A DNA stretch of 9,940 nt from Alphaproteobacteria bacterium (GTDB lineage: Bacteria > Pseudomonadota > Alphaproteobacteria > Caulobacterales > Maricaulaceae): NCBI GenBank assembly GCA_030428405.1, contig JAUIEH010000062.1, positions 1-9,940 on the forward strand. Reading direction: 5' to 3'. A model generated the notes under the pieces. The model was given only the letters and a program-made list of their open reading frames with translations. It did no database searches and was not told the DNA's origin. Shown here piece after piece: positions 1 through 5,145 of the stretch. The translations under genes were made by a program, and so were the position numbers. Position 1 is the stretch's first letter. Each line of letters begins with the position of its first letter.

Positions 1-558
1 TTCGGCAAGGGGCAGAAGGGTTCGTCCTCAATGCCGCATAAACGCAATCCGGTGTTGACGGAAAATCTGACCGGCCTTGCCCGCCTCGTGCGCTCGGCCG
101 TCACGCCGGCGATGGAGAATGTCGCGCTTTGGCATGAGCGCGACATCTCGCATTCAAGCGTTGAGCGCGCGATCGGTCCGGATGCGACCATTCATCTGGA
201 CTTCGCGCTGCACCGGCTCGCGGGCGTCATCGAAGGACTGGTCGTGCACGAAGACAATATGAAGCGGAACCTGGAACAGCTCGGCGGCCTGCATGCTTCG
301 CAAAAGGTTCTGCTTGCGCTCACACAGGCCGGCGTCACCCGCGAGGACGCCTACGCCATCGTGCAGCGCAACGCGATGCAGGCCTGGCGCGGAAGCGAGC
401 GCTTCAGCGACCTCCTCGCCGCCGATGGCGACGTAACGGCCGCGCTGTCGCCCGAAGAGATCGCAGCCTGCTTCGACCTTGGCCCGCATCTCGCCAATGT
501 CGACGTGATCTTCAACGCCGTGTTCGGCCCGCAAATGGCTGAGGCGTCAGCGAGCTGA
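1..558 (+). CDS. purB: Adenylosuccinate lyase, C-terminal part (5' truncated by window edge)
   Basis: Adenylosuccinate lyase catalyses two fumarate-releasing steps of purine synthesis: SAICAR to AICAR and adenylosuccinate to AMP. It is a cytoplasmic homotetramer of the fumarase/aspartase superfamily. The reading frame is open from base 1, so the start lies outside the window; 185 residues are visible of a family length of roughly 430-450. The visible part begins inside the superfamily signature loop, GSSSMPHKRNP (visible residues 7-17), which carries the catalytic serine. WHERDISHSS follows at residues 44-53, as in the Bacillus-type PurB, and the helical C-terminal domain continues to the stop. 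The third serine replaces the more common alanine of SSAMP. The gene ends 4 nt from the stop of the convergent minus-strand gene, leaving no room for a terminator of its own. Identification is by recalled family sequence and is firm. Confidence 0.97.
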   Translation, partial: FGKGQKGSSSMPHKRNPVLTENLTGLARLVRSAVTPAMENVALWHERDISHSSVERAIGPDATIHLDFALHRLAGVIEGLVVHEDNMKRNLEQLGGLHASQKVLLALTQAGVTREDAYAIVQRNAMQAWRGSERFSDLLAADGDVTAALSPEEIAACFDLGPHLANVDVIFNAVFGPQMAEASAS

Positions 559-562
559 AGGC

Positions 563-850
563 CTAGCGGCGCACGCCGCGCAAGCGATCAATTTCGGCCT
601 GCAGGCGTTCAATCGTTTCCGTCTGCTCGGCGTTTTCGGCCTGACAGGTCTCATGCGATTCGCGCGCTGCTTCGAGCTGCGTACGCAATTGCTGCGTCTC
701 GGCCTCAGCGGCGGCGAGTTCGGCCTCAAGGCCAGCTATCTGATCGCGATCGCCGCGGATGAGATTGTTCGGAGAGAGGCTGGAAGCACACGCGCTCGCC
801 GAAAGAGCGACGACGGCAAGCGCGGCGGCGCGGTGAAAAGCTCTGGTCAT
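563..850 (-). CDS. Small exported coiled-coil protein, probable lipoprotein
   Basis: This predicted 95-residue protein is of unknown function. Residues 1-20 form a signal peptide (Arg/His-containing n-region, then an Ala/Val/Leu core) ending in ASAC, with Cys21 as the likely lipidation site. The lipobox is imperfect because position -3 is Ala rather than Leu. Residues 34-92 are almost all charged or polar with hydrophobic residues at 3-4 spacing (Ile38, Leu41, Leu45, Leu55, Leu59, Ile80, Leu83, Ile87, Leu90), so a long coiled coil is expected. The layout resembles small Lpp-like envelope lipoproteins, but there is no C-terminal lysine for peptidoglycan attachment; it ends in Arg-Arg. A second Cys (69) lies in the coil. 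The start is supported by GAGGG at 859-863 on the minus strand, 8 nt from the ATG. The signal peptide, Shine-Dalgarno sequence and heptads favour it over the opposing reading frame. I do not recognise a named family. Confidence 0.75.
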   Translation of the reverse strand: MTRAFHRAAALAVVALSASACASSLSPNNLIRGDRDQIAGLEAELAAAEAETQQLRTQLEAARESHETCQAENAEQTETIERLQAEIDRLRGVRR

Positions 851-919
851 CTGATTATCCCTCGAAGGATGAGCCGCTCCAGAAAGCCGAAACTTGCGGG
901 AAAATCACCCCTTATCCGC

Positions 920-927
920 ATTTTAGC
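920..927 (-). promoter_or_regulatory. Candidate -10 element for the minus-strand lipoprotein gene
   Basis: On the minus strand this reads GCTAAAAT. It matches the Caulobacter-type housekeeping -10 (GCTANAWC) at all but the last position and contains TAAAAT, one mismatch from TATAAT. It lies about 70 bp upstream of the ATG at 850. A -35 is poorly defined; GCGACG lies 10 nt upstream. The region between 851 and 1027 is the only space for promoters of the two divergent genes. I could not find a convincing promoter for the plus-strand gene in it. Confidence 0.3.
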
Positions 928-1027
928 GCCTCGCATTCGTCGCTCGCAGCGATGTGACTGGCGTGCGAGCGCTTCTACAGGGTACGCGATCATAAGCGCC
1001 GCTGCTTACAAACGCCGGAGAAACTGA

Positions 1028-1450
1028 ATGCGCATGCTCGCCGCCTTCGCCGCCCTCGTCTTCCTCAGCGCGACCGCGCAAGCCCAGGAGGCGGAGCCTG
1101 CGCGAGAGGACCAGCCAGTCGTCGCGGTGATGTTCTTTTCCAGCTTTTGCGCCGCCTGCCGCGTGCTCGATCCGCGCATCGAGGATGTCGAGCCCGATTT
1201 CGCCGGACGACCCGTCGAATTCCTGCGCCTCAATCAGACCTGGTCGATGTTCAATCGCGAGGAACTCGACGCGCTGGCGGAAGAACACGGCGTTTCGCGC
1301 ATATGGGAAGCGCGGCGCGGCCAGACCGGCTTCGTGGCGTTGGTCGATCCCGCCGACGGTGATGTTCTGGATATTCTGACGGTGCGCGAAACACGCGATC
1401 AGATCACGCGCGCGATTGAACGCGCGCTGCAGCGTCAGGGCGACGTTTGA
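1028..1450 (+). CDS. Exported thioredoxin-fold protein with CAAC motif
   Basis: This 140-residue protein has a signal peptide (residues 1-19, cleavage expected after AQA) and is therefore probably periplasmic. The mature part begins with the thioredoxin pattern: a beta strand VVAVMFF followed by SSFCAAC (Cys41-Ala-Ala-Cys44), the redox CxxC at the start of helix 1. Later, ARRGQTGFVALVDPADG (about 95-111) matches the strand pair after the active site. There the usual cis-proline is replaced by Gly101 (Thr100-Gly101-Phe102). Likely roles are a thiol-disulfide oxidoreductase or a non-redox thioredoxin-fold protein; the substrate is unknown. ATG at 1028 has GGAG at 1017-1020, 7 nt upstream. It is transcribed divergently from the small lipoprotein gene and convergently with the zeta gene, so it is probably monocistronic. 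Fold assignment is confident; activity is not. Confidence 0.85.
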   Translation: MRMLAAFAALVFLSATAQAQEAEPAREDQPVVAVMFFSSFCAACRVLDPRIEDVEPDFAGRPVEFLRLNQTWSMFNREELDALAEEHGVSRIWEARRGQTGFVALVDPADGDVLDILTVRETRDQITRAIERALQRQGDV

Positions 1451-1496
1451 GTAATTGCGGCGATGAAAGCGTGTGAGGGCGCGACAGGCGCCGCGC

Positions 1497-1820
1497 TCAG
1501 CCTTCGCTTTGGATCTGAGCGCTCGCCTCGGCCATCAGCACTTCCATCTGACGGCGGATCTGATGGTCGGACTGATCAACCGACTTGGCGTCGAAATCGC
1601 CGCGAATCTTGCGGAAAACGTCATGATCGCCGGCTTCTTCGAAATCGGATTTGACGACTTCCTTGGCGTAGGCCTCGGCTTCATCGCCCGACAGCCCCAA
1701 GAGTTCGGCGGCCCACAGCCCTAAGAGCTTGTTTCGGCGCACTGCGATCTTGAACGCGAGCTCCTGATCGTGCGCGAACTTGTTCTCGAAAGCCTTTTCG
1801 CGATCGCTGAAACCGGTCAT
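1497..1820 (-). CDS. F1-ATPase inhibitor zeta subunit (former DUF1476)
   Basis: This 107-residue cytoplasmic protein is recognisable along its whole length as the alphaproteobacterial DUF1476 family, now known as the zeta inhibitor subunit of F1Fo-ATP synthase from work on Paracoccus denitrificans. Family landmarks are FSDREKAFENKFAHDQEL near the N-terminus (the inhibitory region in Paracoccus), RRNKLLGLWAAELLGL (about 28-43), AYAKEVV, DVFRKIR and the near-terminal SDHQIRRQM. The reading frame could begin at 1904. I choose the ATG at 1818-1820 because the family begins with this MT-x-F-DREKAF pattern and because AGGGAG precedes it by 7 nt, while the upstream 28 codons look like leader sequence. 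The gene stands between purB and purC, an arrangement familiar in alphaproteobacteria, and converges on the thioredoxin-like gene with a 46-nt gap. Its promoter is probably the element at 1847-1875. Confidence 0.93.
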   Translation of the reverse strand: MTGFSDREKAFENKFAHDQELAFKIAVRRNKLLGLWAAELLGLSGDEAEAYAKEVVKSDFEEAGDHDVFRKIRGDFDAKSVDQSDHQIRRQMEVLMAEASAQIQSEG

Positions 1821-1844
1821 GACCTTGCTCCCTGCCGTCGAATT

Positions 1845-1858
1845 AGGCTCTAGCCCGC
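1845..1858. repeat. 14-bp intergenic direct repeat, copy 1
   Basis: This is the first copy of AGGCTCTAGCCCGC, in the divergent region between the zeta-subunit gene and purC. Read on the minus strand it contains GCTAGAGC, the proposed -10 of the zeta gene. It is identical to 3687-3700. Confidence 0.5.
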
Positions 1859-1875
1859 ATTGGCGCGTGAGGCAA
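1847..1875 (-). promoter_or_regulatory. Candidate housekeeping promoter of the zeta-subunit gene
   Basis: Reading the minus strand, TTGCCTC (1875-1869) is followed after 14 nt by GCTAGAGC (1854-1847). The Caulobacter-type housekeeping consensus is TTGACGS, 10-14 nt, GCTANAWC; the -10 matches except at position 7. Transcription would start near 1840, giving a leader of about 20 nt that contains the AGGGAG ribosome binding site. The geometry is good but this is a pattern match only. The -10 half is part of a 14-bp repeat also present at 3687-3700. Confidence 0.42.
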
Positions 1876-1894
1876 CGCATCGAGCCGCCCCTCG

Positions 1895-1923
1895 TTGTGA
1901 GCACAGGCCCCTTCAGCTAACGT
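1895..1923 (+). promoter_or_regulatory. Weak candidate promoter for purC
   Basis: TTGTGAG (1895-1901) and GCTAACGT (1916-1923) lie 14 nt apart, the same geometry as the opposite-strand candidate. Only the TTG and GCTA cores match the alphaproteobacterial consensus. It would give a purC leader of roughly 80 nt containing the two hairpins at 1948-1982. No better plus-strand promoter is visible between 1821 and 2012. Confidence 0.25.
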
Positions 1924-1947
1924 CGGCGTCCGCGCAGCGACTCGCTC

Positions 1948-1982
1948 GGGCCGGCGGCCCACTCTTCGCGCGCTAAGCGCGC
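1948..1982 (+). promoter_or_regulatory. Two adjacent GC-rich hairpins in the purC leader
   Basis: GGGCC-GGC-GGCCC (1948-1960) and GCGCGC-TAA-GCGCGC (1968-1982) are perfect inverted repeats 7 nt apart, ending 17 nt before the purC ribosome binding site (GGAG, 2000-2003). No U-tract follows either one, so they are not ordinary intrinsic terminators. They could be leader RNA structure, a protein-binding site, or chance in GC-rich intergenic DNA. They do not resemble the purine or other riboswitch classes I know. Confidence 0.35.
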
Positions 1983-2012
1983 ACCACGCGCTCGCTACTG
2001 GAGTTCGACCGT

Positions 2013-2783
2013 ATGACGCGACGCAAGAAGGTCTACGAGGGCAAGGCCAAGATCCTCTATGAAGGCCCCGAGCCCGGCACGCTTGTGGCGTATTTCAAAG
2101 ACGATGCGACCGCCTTCAACAACCAGAAGCACGCGCGCCTGGAAGGCAAAGGCGTTCTGAACAACCGCATCTCCGAATTCATCATGGAGAAGCTGAACAC
2201 GATCAGCGTGCCGACCCATTTCATCCGTCGGCTCAATATGCGCGAGCAGCTCATCCGCGAGGTTGAGATCATTCCGCTCGAAGTCGTGTGCCGCAATGTC
2301 GCGGCCGGTTCGATCGCCACGCGCCTCGGCCTGGAGGAAGGCTCTGCGCTGCCGCGCTCAATCGTTGAGTTTTACTACAAGAACGACGCGCTTCAGGACC
2401 CGATCGTTTCGGAAGAACACATCACGGCGTTCAACTGGGCCTCGACCCAGGAGATCGACGACATGGTCTCGCTGACCCTGCGCGTGAACGATTTTCTGTG
2501 CGGTCTGTTCGCCGCCGTCGGCATCAAGCTGATCGACTTCAAGCTGGAATATGGCCGGCTCTATGAAGGCGAGATGGTGCGCACGATCGTGGCCGATGAA
2601 ATCAGCCCGGATTCCTGTCGTCTCTGGGACATGACGACCAACGAAAAGATGGACAAGGACCGCTTCCGCCGCGATCTCGGCGGGGTGACCGAAGCTTATG
2701 CCGAAGTCGCGCGCCGGCTGGGCATCATGAAGGACCCGCCGCCCAATCTCACGGTGGTCGGCGAAACCGGAGCCGCCGAATGA
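2013..2783 (+). CDS. purC: Phosphoribosylaminoimidazole-succinocarboxamide (SAICAR) synthase
   Basis: PurC condenses CAIR with aspartate using ATP to give SAICAR, the step before PurB. The 256-residue length is close to that of compact bacterial PurC (about 235-255). Visible motifs are the nucleotide-binding start KKVYEGKAKILY (5-16), EVVCRNVAAGS (90-100), the family signature DFKLEYG (175-181) and DEISPDSCRLWD (195-206). The extra length is a short C-terminal tail (PPNLTVVGETGAAE). The ATG has GGAG 9 nt upstream. The stop overlaps the purS start as ATGA, so the two genes should be translationally coupled. This is the first gene of the plus-strand run that continues to purL. The region upstream holds a weak promoter candidate and two hairpins. 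The assignment is firm. Confidence 0.98.
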   Translation: MTRRKKVYEGKAKILYEGPEPGTLVAYFKDDATAFNNQKHARLEGKGVLNNRISEFIMEKLNTISVPTHFIRRLNMREQLIREVEIIPLEVVCRNVAAGSIATRLGLEEGSALPRSIVEFYYKNDALQDPIVSEEHITAFNWASTQEIDDMVSLTLRVNDFLCGLFAAVGIKLIDFKLEYGRLYEGEMVRTIVADEISPDSCRLWDMTTNEKMDKDRFRRDLGGVTEAYAEVARRLGIMKDPPPNLTVVGETGAAE

Positions 2784-3040
2784 AAGCGATCGTTCGGATT
2801 GACCTGAAACAGGGTGTGCTTGATCCGCAAGGTCAGGCCGTTGCGAACGCGCTGCGCGGCCTCGGCTTTGACGAAGTCGCATCCGCGCGCCAGGGCAAGC
2901 TCATCGAACTCGAACTGACCGGCGAAACGAATGTCGACTCAGCGCGCGCGCGCGTCGAGGAGATGTGCCGGAAGCTGCTCGCAAATCCGGTCATCGAGCG
3001 CTATCACATCGACATCGTGGCGGTTGCGCCGGCGGAGTGA
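2780..3040 (+). CDS. purS: FGAM synthase subunit PurS
   Basis: PurS is the small non-catalytic subunit of the three-part phosphoribosylformylglycinamidine synthase. It forms dimers that bridge PurQ and PurL and is needed for ammonia transfer. The 86-residue protein shows the family pattern: a first strand KAIVRIDLKQGVLDPQG, helix AVANALRGLGF, then DEVASARQGKLIELEL, and a C-terminal helix and strand ending ERYHIDIV. The length is typical (about 80). The start overlaps purC by 4 nt, and GGAG at 2769-2772, inside purC, is 7 nt upstream. Its presence agrees with the short form of PurL encoded at 7495. In many relatives purQ follows directly; here three other genes lie between them. Confidence 0.97.
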   Translation: MKAIVRIDLKQGVLDPQGQAVANALRGLGFDEVASARQGKLIELELTGETNVDSARARVEEMCRKLLANPVIERYHIDIVAVAPAE

Positions 3041-3084
3041 ACCGCCGCTCCCGCCCGAGTTGAATTGGCGAGGGGGGATGTGAC

Positions 3085-3378
3085 ATGGCCTGGTTCTTTT
3101 CGATCTTGATCGCAGCTGTGGTCACGGCCCCGAACCTTGTCGCTTACCTTGAACCGTGGTCGCGCATGACGCCGGACGAGCAAGGTCAAGCGGTGGGCTA
3201 CGCGATGGCGCCTGCCATTACAGGCTTCCTGCTGGCGACCGTTCTGCAATTGCTTTGGAACGCCTTGCGCCGTCCTGCACGCGAGGCCGGCAATCTGCAT
3301 TCGCGGGTCAATGTGACTGCGTTTCTCATCGGCGGCTTTGCGGCCTTCGTCATGTACGCCGCCTCGGCGCCGGGCTGA
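3085..3378 (+). CDS. Small membrane protein, upstream member of a tandem paralogue pair
   Basis: This 97-residue protein is of unknown function. Three hydrophobic segments are visible, about residues 3-22, 39-58 and 78-94, so it is probably an inner-membrane protein. Between the second and third segments lies a basic block containing QLLWN (55-59), R62, A65-R66, A68, then NLHSRVNVTA (70-79). The same block occurs in the next gene: 14 of 25 residues are identical between 55-79 here and 56-80 there, indicating a tandem duplication. The start is well supported by GAGGGGGG at 3070-3077, 7 nt from the ATG. It lies 44 nt after purS on the same strand, so co-transcription is likely. I do not recognise the family. 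Confidence 0.8.
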   Translation: MAWFFSILIAAVVTAPNLVAYLEPWSRMTPDEQGQAVGYAMAPAITGFLLATVLQLLWNALRRPAREAGNLHSRVNVTAFLIGGFAAFVMYAASAPG

Positions 3379-3383
3379 GCGCA

Positions 3384-3680
3384 ATGTCGAGTTCCTGGGC
3401 GTTCACTCTTCTCATCATATTCGTCAGCGCAGCGGCGGCGGTCGCGCCATATCTGTTCCCGCTCGAAACGCCGGGACTGCTGCATGTGATGGTGGTCGTG
3501 GCCGCATTCGGGCTGCCCGCCGGCGTCTATATCATTGCGGCGGGCGTCCAAGGTCTCTGGAACCTGATCCGGCCGGCTGCGCGCGCGGCGCGTAATTTTC
3601 ACACGCGGCTCAACTGGACGGCGGCCATCTTCGCTGCATTCGCCCTCCTTGGCGCTTATGGCCCCGGCTCAGGCGCCTGA
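3384..3680 (+). CDS. Small membrane protein, downstream member of a tandem paralogue pair
   Basis: This 98-residue protein is of unknown function and homologous to the preceding gene product. Hydrophobic segments lie at about 6-25, 33-55 and 78-93. The shared block reads QGLWN (56-60), R63, A66-R67, A69, NFHTRLNWTA (71-80). The N-terminal halves are less alike, though both have a VA(P)YLxP turn after the first membrane segment. The ATG is 5 nt after the stop of the first copy and has no clear Shine-Dalgarno sequence, so translation probably depends on coupling. The frame is open further upstream, to an ATG at 3156, but that would overlap most of the first copy and lose the membrane-protein pattern, so I place the start at 3384. 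Confidence 0.75.
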   Translation: MSSSWAFTLLIIFVSAAAAVAPYLFPLETPGLLHVMVVVAAFGLPAGVYIIAAGVQGLWNLIRPAARAARNFHTRLNWTAAIFAAFALLGAYGPGSGA

Positions 3681-3686
3681 AAAGGG

Positions 3687-3700
3687 AGGCTCTAGCCCGC
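3687..3700. repeat. 14-bp intergenic direct repeat, copy 2
   Basis: AGGCTCTAGCCCGC occurs perfectly here and at 1845-1858. The core GGCTCTAGCC is a short inverted repeat (GGCT-CT-AGCC). Here it sits between the ribosome binding site-like GGGAGG and the ATG of the DUF4336 gene; the other copy is the -10 region of the zeta-gene promoter candidate. CTAG is rare in bacterial DNA; only four occur in this window, at 564, 1851, 3693 and 7411. Confidence 0.5.
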
Positions 3701-3701
3701 C

Positions 3702-4442
3702 ATGAGCTGCCTCAGCGCGTATGAGCCGCTCAACACCCTGAAGCCCGTCGCGCCCGATGTCTGGATCGTCGACGGACCGGTCATCGACATGACCTACGCC
3801 ATGTTTCGCCTGCCGTTCACGACGCGAATGACCGTGATCCGGCTCTCTGATGGCGGCTTGTGGCTGCACTCGCCGACGCCGCTCACGGCCGAGCTGCGTG
3901 CAGAGATCGATGCGCTCGGACCGATCCGCGCGCTGATCGCGCCAAACAAGATCCACTATTGGTGGCTGCCGGAATGGAAGGCTGCCTATCCAGAGGCGTG
4001 CGCTTACGCAGCGCCGCGTGTCCCCGAGCGCTCCAAGGACCACTTTGCGGATTTCGACGCCGTGCTCGATGGACCCGCGCCGCCGGAATGGCTCGGCGAG
4101 ATCGCGCAAGTCTCCGCGCCCGGCTCGTTCATGACCGAGGTCGAGTTCTTTCATGCGCCCTCACGCACGCTCGTTCTCACCGACATGATCGAGAATTTCG
4201 AACGCGAGCGCGTGCAGTGCGCCGGGCTGCGCTTTCTGATGCGCCTCGGCGGCGTATTGGAGCCCAACGGATCAATGCCGCGCGATTTGCGGGTCACATT
4301 CCGCAAGCGAAAGCCGGAATTGCGCGACGCCGTCCAGCAGATGATCGATTGGTCGCCACAGCGCGTATTGCTGGCGCACGGTCGATGCTACGATGAAAAC
4401 GCCGACTCAGAACTCAAACGCGCATTCGCCTGGATATTGTGA
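3702..4442 (+). CDS. DUF4336 family protein, metallo-beta-lactamase-like fold
   Basis: This 246-residue cytoplasmic protein is recognised as DUF4336, a family of unknown function with a probable metallo-beta-lactamase-like fold. The opening LKPVAPDVWIVDGPV (13-27), the strand MTVIRLSDGGLWLHSPTPL (43-61) and APNKIHYWWLPEW (80-92) follow the beta-lactamase order. In place of the canonical HxHxDH there are only His56 and His85. Later candidate ligands are His151, Asp161 in LVLTDMIENFE, and His226 in VLLAHGRCYD near the C-terminus. It may bind metal unusually or not at all. GGGAGG (3684-3689) precedes the ATG by 12 nt, which is long for a ribosome binding site. The gene is 21 nt downstream of the membrane-protein pair and 10 nt before purQ, so it is part of the same run. 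The family call is from recalled patterns. Confidence 0.8.
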   Translation: MSCLSAYEPLNTLKPVAPDVWIVDGPVIDMTYAMFRLPFTTRMTVIRLSDGGLWLHSPTPLTAELRAEIDALGPIRALIAPNKIHYWWLPEWKAAYPEACAYAAPRVPERSKDHFADFDAVLDGPAPPEWLGEIAQVSAPGSFMTEVEFFHAPSRTLVLTDMIENFERERVQCAGLRFLMRLGGVLEPNGSMPRDLRVTFRKRKPELRDAVQQMIDWSPQRVLLAHGRCYDENADSELKRAFAWIL

Positions 4443-4452
4443 GCCCAACGCC

Positions 4453-5115
4453 ATGAAGTCCGCCGTCATCGTTTTTCCCGGCTCCAATTGCGACCGAGAC
4501 GCCGCCGTCGCCATCGAAGGCATCACCGGTCAGACCCCGGCCATGATCTGGCACAAGGAAACCGAGCTTCCAGACGGCCTCGACCTCATCGTCGCGCCGG
4601 GCGGGTTTTCGTATGGCGACTATCTGCGATGTGGCGCGATCGCTGCACGCTCAGCCATCGTGCCGGCGCTCAAACGCGAAGCCGACCGCGGCGTCGCCGT
4701 CATCGGCGTGTGCAACGGCTTCCAGGTTCTCTGCGAGACGGGCCTTCTGCCCGGCGCGCTGTTGCGCAATGCCGGGCTGAATTTCGTGTGCCGACCCGAG
4801 CCGCTCGAAATCGCCAACGCCAATTCGCGCTTCACGGCTGCATATCAGGGCCGGCGCGAGGTCGTGTTTCCGATCGCGCATCACGACGGCAACTACGTCG
4901 CCGACGAAGACACGCTCGACCGCCTCGAAGGCGATGGACGGGTCATTTTCCGCTATCGAGACAATCCCAACGGCTCGGCGCGCGACATAGCGGGCATTTC
5001 GAACGAGATGGGCAATGTGCTCGGCCTGATGCCGCATCCCGAGCGCGCAGTAGATCTGCTGCATGGCGGTGATGACGGCGTCGGCTTGTTCCAGAGCGTG
5101 CTCGAAGCCGCCTGA
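4453..5115 (+). CDS. purQ: FGAM synthase glutaminase subunit PurQ
   Basis: PurQ hydrolyses glutamine and supplies ammonia to PurL through the PurS-bridged complex. It is a class I glutamine amidotransferase of 220 residues, normal for the family. Motifs are VIVFPGSNCDRD (5-16), the oxyanion-region GGFSYGDYLR (50-59), the nucleophile elbow GVCNGFQVL with Cys87, and PHPER with His195 and Glu197 completing the triad. The frame is open upstream to an ATG at 4393 inside the DUF4336 gene. I place the start at 4453 because the family begins with this MKSAVIVFPGSN strand. There is no strong Shine-Dalgarno sequence; the gene follows the DUF4336 stop by 10 nt, so coupling is plausible. The stop codon overlaps an ATG (TGATG, 5113-5117) that opens a seven-codon frame. 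Confidence 0.98.
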   Translation: MKSAVIVFPGSNCDRDAAVAIEGITGQTPAMIWHKETELPDGLDLIVAPGGFSYGDYLRCGAIAARSAIVPALKREADRGVAVIGVCNGFQVLCETGLLPGALLRNAGLNFVCRPEPLEIANANSRFTAAYQGRREVVFPIAHHDGNYVADEDTLDRLEGDGRVIFRYRDNPNGSARDIAGISNEMGNVLGLMPHPERAVDLLHGGDDGVGLFQSVLEAA

Positions 5116-5145
5116 TGGCGGTGCAAGGCCAGCTTTGACGCGGCT

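Noticed and set aside
653..1027. A 124-codon plus-strand frame opposite the small lipoprotein gene
   Set aside because: The product is Arg/Ser-rich without domain features. The minus-strand alternative has a signal peptide, coiled coil and good ribosome binding site.
923..1288. A 121-codon minus-strand frame over the thioredoxin-like gene
   Set aside because: It is antisense to a gene with clear signal peptide and CxxC motif, and lacks recognisable features.
1478..1492. GGCGC-GACAG-GCGCC inverted repeat between the thioredoxin-like and zeta genes as a terminator
   Set aside because: The stem is only 5 bp and no T-run follows on either strand; it could be chance in GC-rich DNA.
1821..1904. 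A longer zeta subunit starting at 1904
   Set aside because: The extra 28 residues do not belong to the family, lie over the proposed promoter, and the internal ATG has a good ribosome binding site.
3078..3083. ATGTGA start-stop minimal frame just before the first small membrane protein
   Set aside because: It lies between the strong GAGGGGGG ribosome binding site and the real ATG, and is 1 nt from the binding site, so it is unlikely to be used.
3156..3383. An N-terminal extension of the second small membrane protein to an ATG at 3156
   Set aside because: It would overlap most of the first copy out of frame, and the extension is Arg/His-rich, not membrane-like.
4393..4452. A longer PurQ starting at 4393 within the DUF4336 gene
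   Set aside because: The family begins directly with the MKSAVIVFPG strand; the 20 extra codons overlap the DUF4336 C-terminus.
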